From NCBI GenBank assembly GCA_947302675.1, contig CAMYWI010000064.1:1-7151 (forward strand): a DNA stretch of 7,151 bases, read 5' to 3'. Below, one piece after another: positions 6,591-7,151 of the stretch. The stretch is from an uncultured Selenomonadales bacterium (GTDB lineage: Bacteria > Bacillota_C > Negativicutes > Selenomonadales > Selenomonadaceae). Each line of letters opens with the position of its first letter. Position 1 is the first letter of the stretch. The notes beneath the pieces are model-generated. The model saw only the letters and a list, made by a program, of their open reading frames with translations. It did no database searches and was not told the DNA's origin. The translations under genes were made by a program, and so were the position numbers.

Positions 6591-6784
6591 TGTTGATTCT
6601 TGTCCGAACCTTTCAAGCAACCCGTAAGTCTGCCCATAATCTCATCAATTTCTTCGTCGCTCAAAATTTTTTTCTCCTCTGCGGGCGCGACGGTAATTTC
6701 CACGCGCTGATTGTCGGGATAGTCGGGCAGGTCAATTATTCCTTTCAAATCGCCCGCGTTCATTTCCTTGCGTATGGTTTTCAT
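6581..6784 (-). CDS. Truncated paralogous antitoxin-like protein
   Basis: A 67-residue protein and the first gene of the leftward transcript. By hand alignment 53 of its first 59 residues match the downstream antitoxin, with one 3-residue gap (APA-EEKK against APAAPVVERKK). It then stops after SDKNQQKE and lacks the whole C-terminal segment containing AYWRGERLAEKHG. ATG at 6784 has AGGAG seven bases upstream. Its final codons carry the ribosome-binding site for the next gene (AAAAGGAGTGA). The intact start, Shine-Dalgarno and conservative substitutions suggest it is expressed and not debris. It may keep DNA-binding or dimerisation ability while not inhibiting the toxin; this is inference. Confidence 0.75.
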   Translation of the reverse strand: MKTIRKEMNAGDLKGIIDLPDYPDNQRVEITVAPAEEKKILSDEEIDEIMGRLTGCLKGSDKNQQKE

Positions 6785-6798
6785 GGGGACACTCCTTT
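6607..6798 (-). repeat. Direct repeat copy 2 (truncated antitoxin gene)
   Basis: Partner of 6389-6590. Similarity starts at AACCTTTCAAGCAACCCGTA (plus strand) and includes the gene start and AAAGGAGTG. The duplication unit therefore covers ribosome-binding site plus the N-terminal ~60 codons, and the break falls exactly where the copy's C-terminal segment would begin. Confidence 0.8.
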
Positions 6799-6806
6799 GC
6801 GCAAGA

Positions 6807-6835
6807 ATTATCGCACAAAAATTTTCAATCGGCAA
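6807..6835 (-). promoter_or_regulatory. Sigma-A type promoter of the toxin-antitoxin / cysS transcript
   Basis: On the minus strand, TTGCCG (6835-6830) and GATAAT (6812-6807) are separated by exactly 17 bases, and TGC directly before the -10 gives an extended -10. Transcription would start near 6800, about 15 bases before the first ATG. It is the only good promoter seen for the leftward genes. Confidence 0.75.
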
Positions 6836-6836
6836 G

Positions 6837-6865
6837 TTGCGCCTTTGGCGATTTTGATTTAAACT
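6837..6865 (+). promoter_or_regulatory. Weak candidate promoter for the esterase gene
   Basis: TTGCGC (6837-6842) and TAAACT (6860-6865) are 17 bases apart on the plus strand. Agreement with consensus is modest (3 and 4 of 6). It sits back to back with the leftward promoter in the 113-base divergent spacer. Confidence 0.3.
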
Positions 6866-6897
6866 TTGGCAAGATTTTTTGGAAGGGAAGACTGATT

Positions 6898-7151
6898 TTG
6901 ATTGAGAAAATTTCGCGCAGAGACTTCATAAAGACAGCCGCCTTAACGACGTTTTCTTTGGCGACGATGAACTTTCCTACGATTCACGCCGCCGAGCCTT
7001 GCCAAGTTCGGACGCGGCAGGGAATTTATAATGGCTTTATCGACAAGCGTGGCGTTAAGACGTGGCTGGGCATTCCCTACGCTAAGCCGCCCGTCGGAAA
7101 TTTGCGCTGGCACGCGCCCGAACCTTTGGAGCCGAGCAATAAAACTTTCAG
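6898..7151 (+). CDS. Type B carboxylesterase with Tat signal, N-terminal part
   Basis: The first 84 residues of a carboxylesterase/para-nitrobenzyl-esterase family (COesterase) alpha/beta-hydrolase; the rest is beyond the window. Residues 6-12 are SRRDFIK, a canonical twin-arginine export motif, followed by a hydrophobic stretch and a likely cleavage site near IHAA (29-32). The mature part starts with QVRTRQGIYNGF and has TWLGIPYAKPPVGNLRW (55-71), the diagnostic N-terminal motif of the family. The catalytic Ser-Glu-His triad lies outside the window. No ATG precedes the Tat motif. TTG at 6898, about ten bases after GGAAGGG (6881-6887), is the best start; the ATG at 6967 would delete the Tat motif. 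The enzyme is expected to act outside the cytoplasm on ester substrates. It is divergent from the toxin-antitoxin operon. Confidence 0.88.
   Translation, partial: MIEKISRRDFIKTAALTTFSLATMNFPTIHAAEPCQVRTRQGIYNGFIDKRGVKTWLGIPYAKPPVGNLRWHAPEPLEPSNKTF

Noticed and set aside
6389..6798. Short direct repeats as a CRISPR array or insertion sequence ends
   Set aside because: There are only two units, each a coding gene copy with ribosome-binding site. There is no spacer pattern, terminal inverted repeat or transposase.

Overview
The window is a dense, leftward-transcribed block of housekeeping RNA and translation genes, flanked by parts of two rightward genes. The gene order cysS - mrnC - (insert) - rlmB - yacP matches the conserved Bacillota arrangement. 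AGGAG Shine-Dalgarno sites, frequent TTG starts and 4-base ATGA overlaps also point to a Bacillota-type genome. The moderate GC content and a Tat-exported esterase would suit an anaerobic lineage such as the Negativicutes, but that placement is an inference; nothing here fixes the species.

Layout from left to right. Bases 2-508 (+) are the C-terminal end of a CorA-type divalent cation channel with its GMN motif. It ends in an intrinsic terminator that lies inside the 3' end of the convergent gene. Bases 513-2018 (-) encode an unusual protein with an IF-2 N-terminal domain, a low-complexity linker and an unrecognised helical core, but no GTPase. Bases 2068-5890 (-) are a tightly packed run: yacP (NYN RNase), rlmB (23S rRNA 2'-O-methyltransferase), an exported C39-like papain-fold protein, mrnC (Mini-RNase III) and cysS (cysteinyl-tRNA synthetase). 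Bases 5897-6784 (-) hold a PIN-domain toxin gene preceded by two tandem paralogous antitoxin-like genes, the promoter-proximal one lacking the C-terminal part. A good sigma-A promoter (6807-6835) drives this strand. A divergent carboxylesterase gene with a twin-arginine signal starts at about 6898 and runs off the right edge.

How the parts work together. No gap is large enough to hold a terminator between 6784 and 2068 on the minus strand. The ribosome-binding site of each downstream gene often lies inside the end of the gene before it. The simplest reading is one transcript, antitoxin - antitoxin - toxin - cysS - mrnC - C39-like - rlmB - yacP, possibly continuing into the IF2_N gene. This places an essential tRNA synthetase and several ribosome and mRNA maturation enzymes behind a toxin-antitoxin promoter. 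The most notable items are this coupling, the truncated duplicate antitoxin, the secreted papain-fold protein inserted between mrnC and rlmB, and the orphan IF2_N protein.
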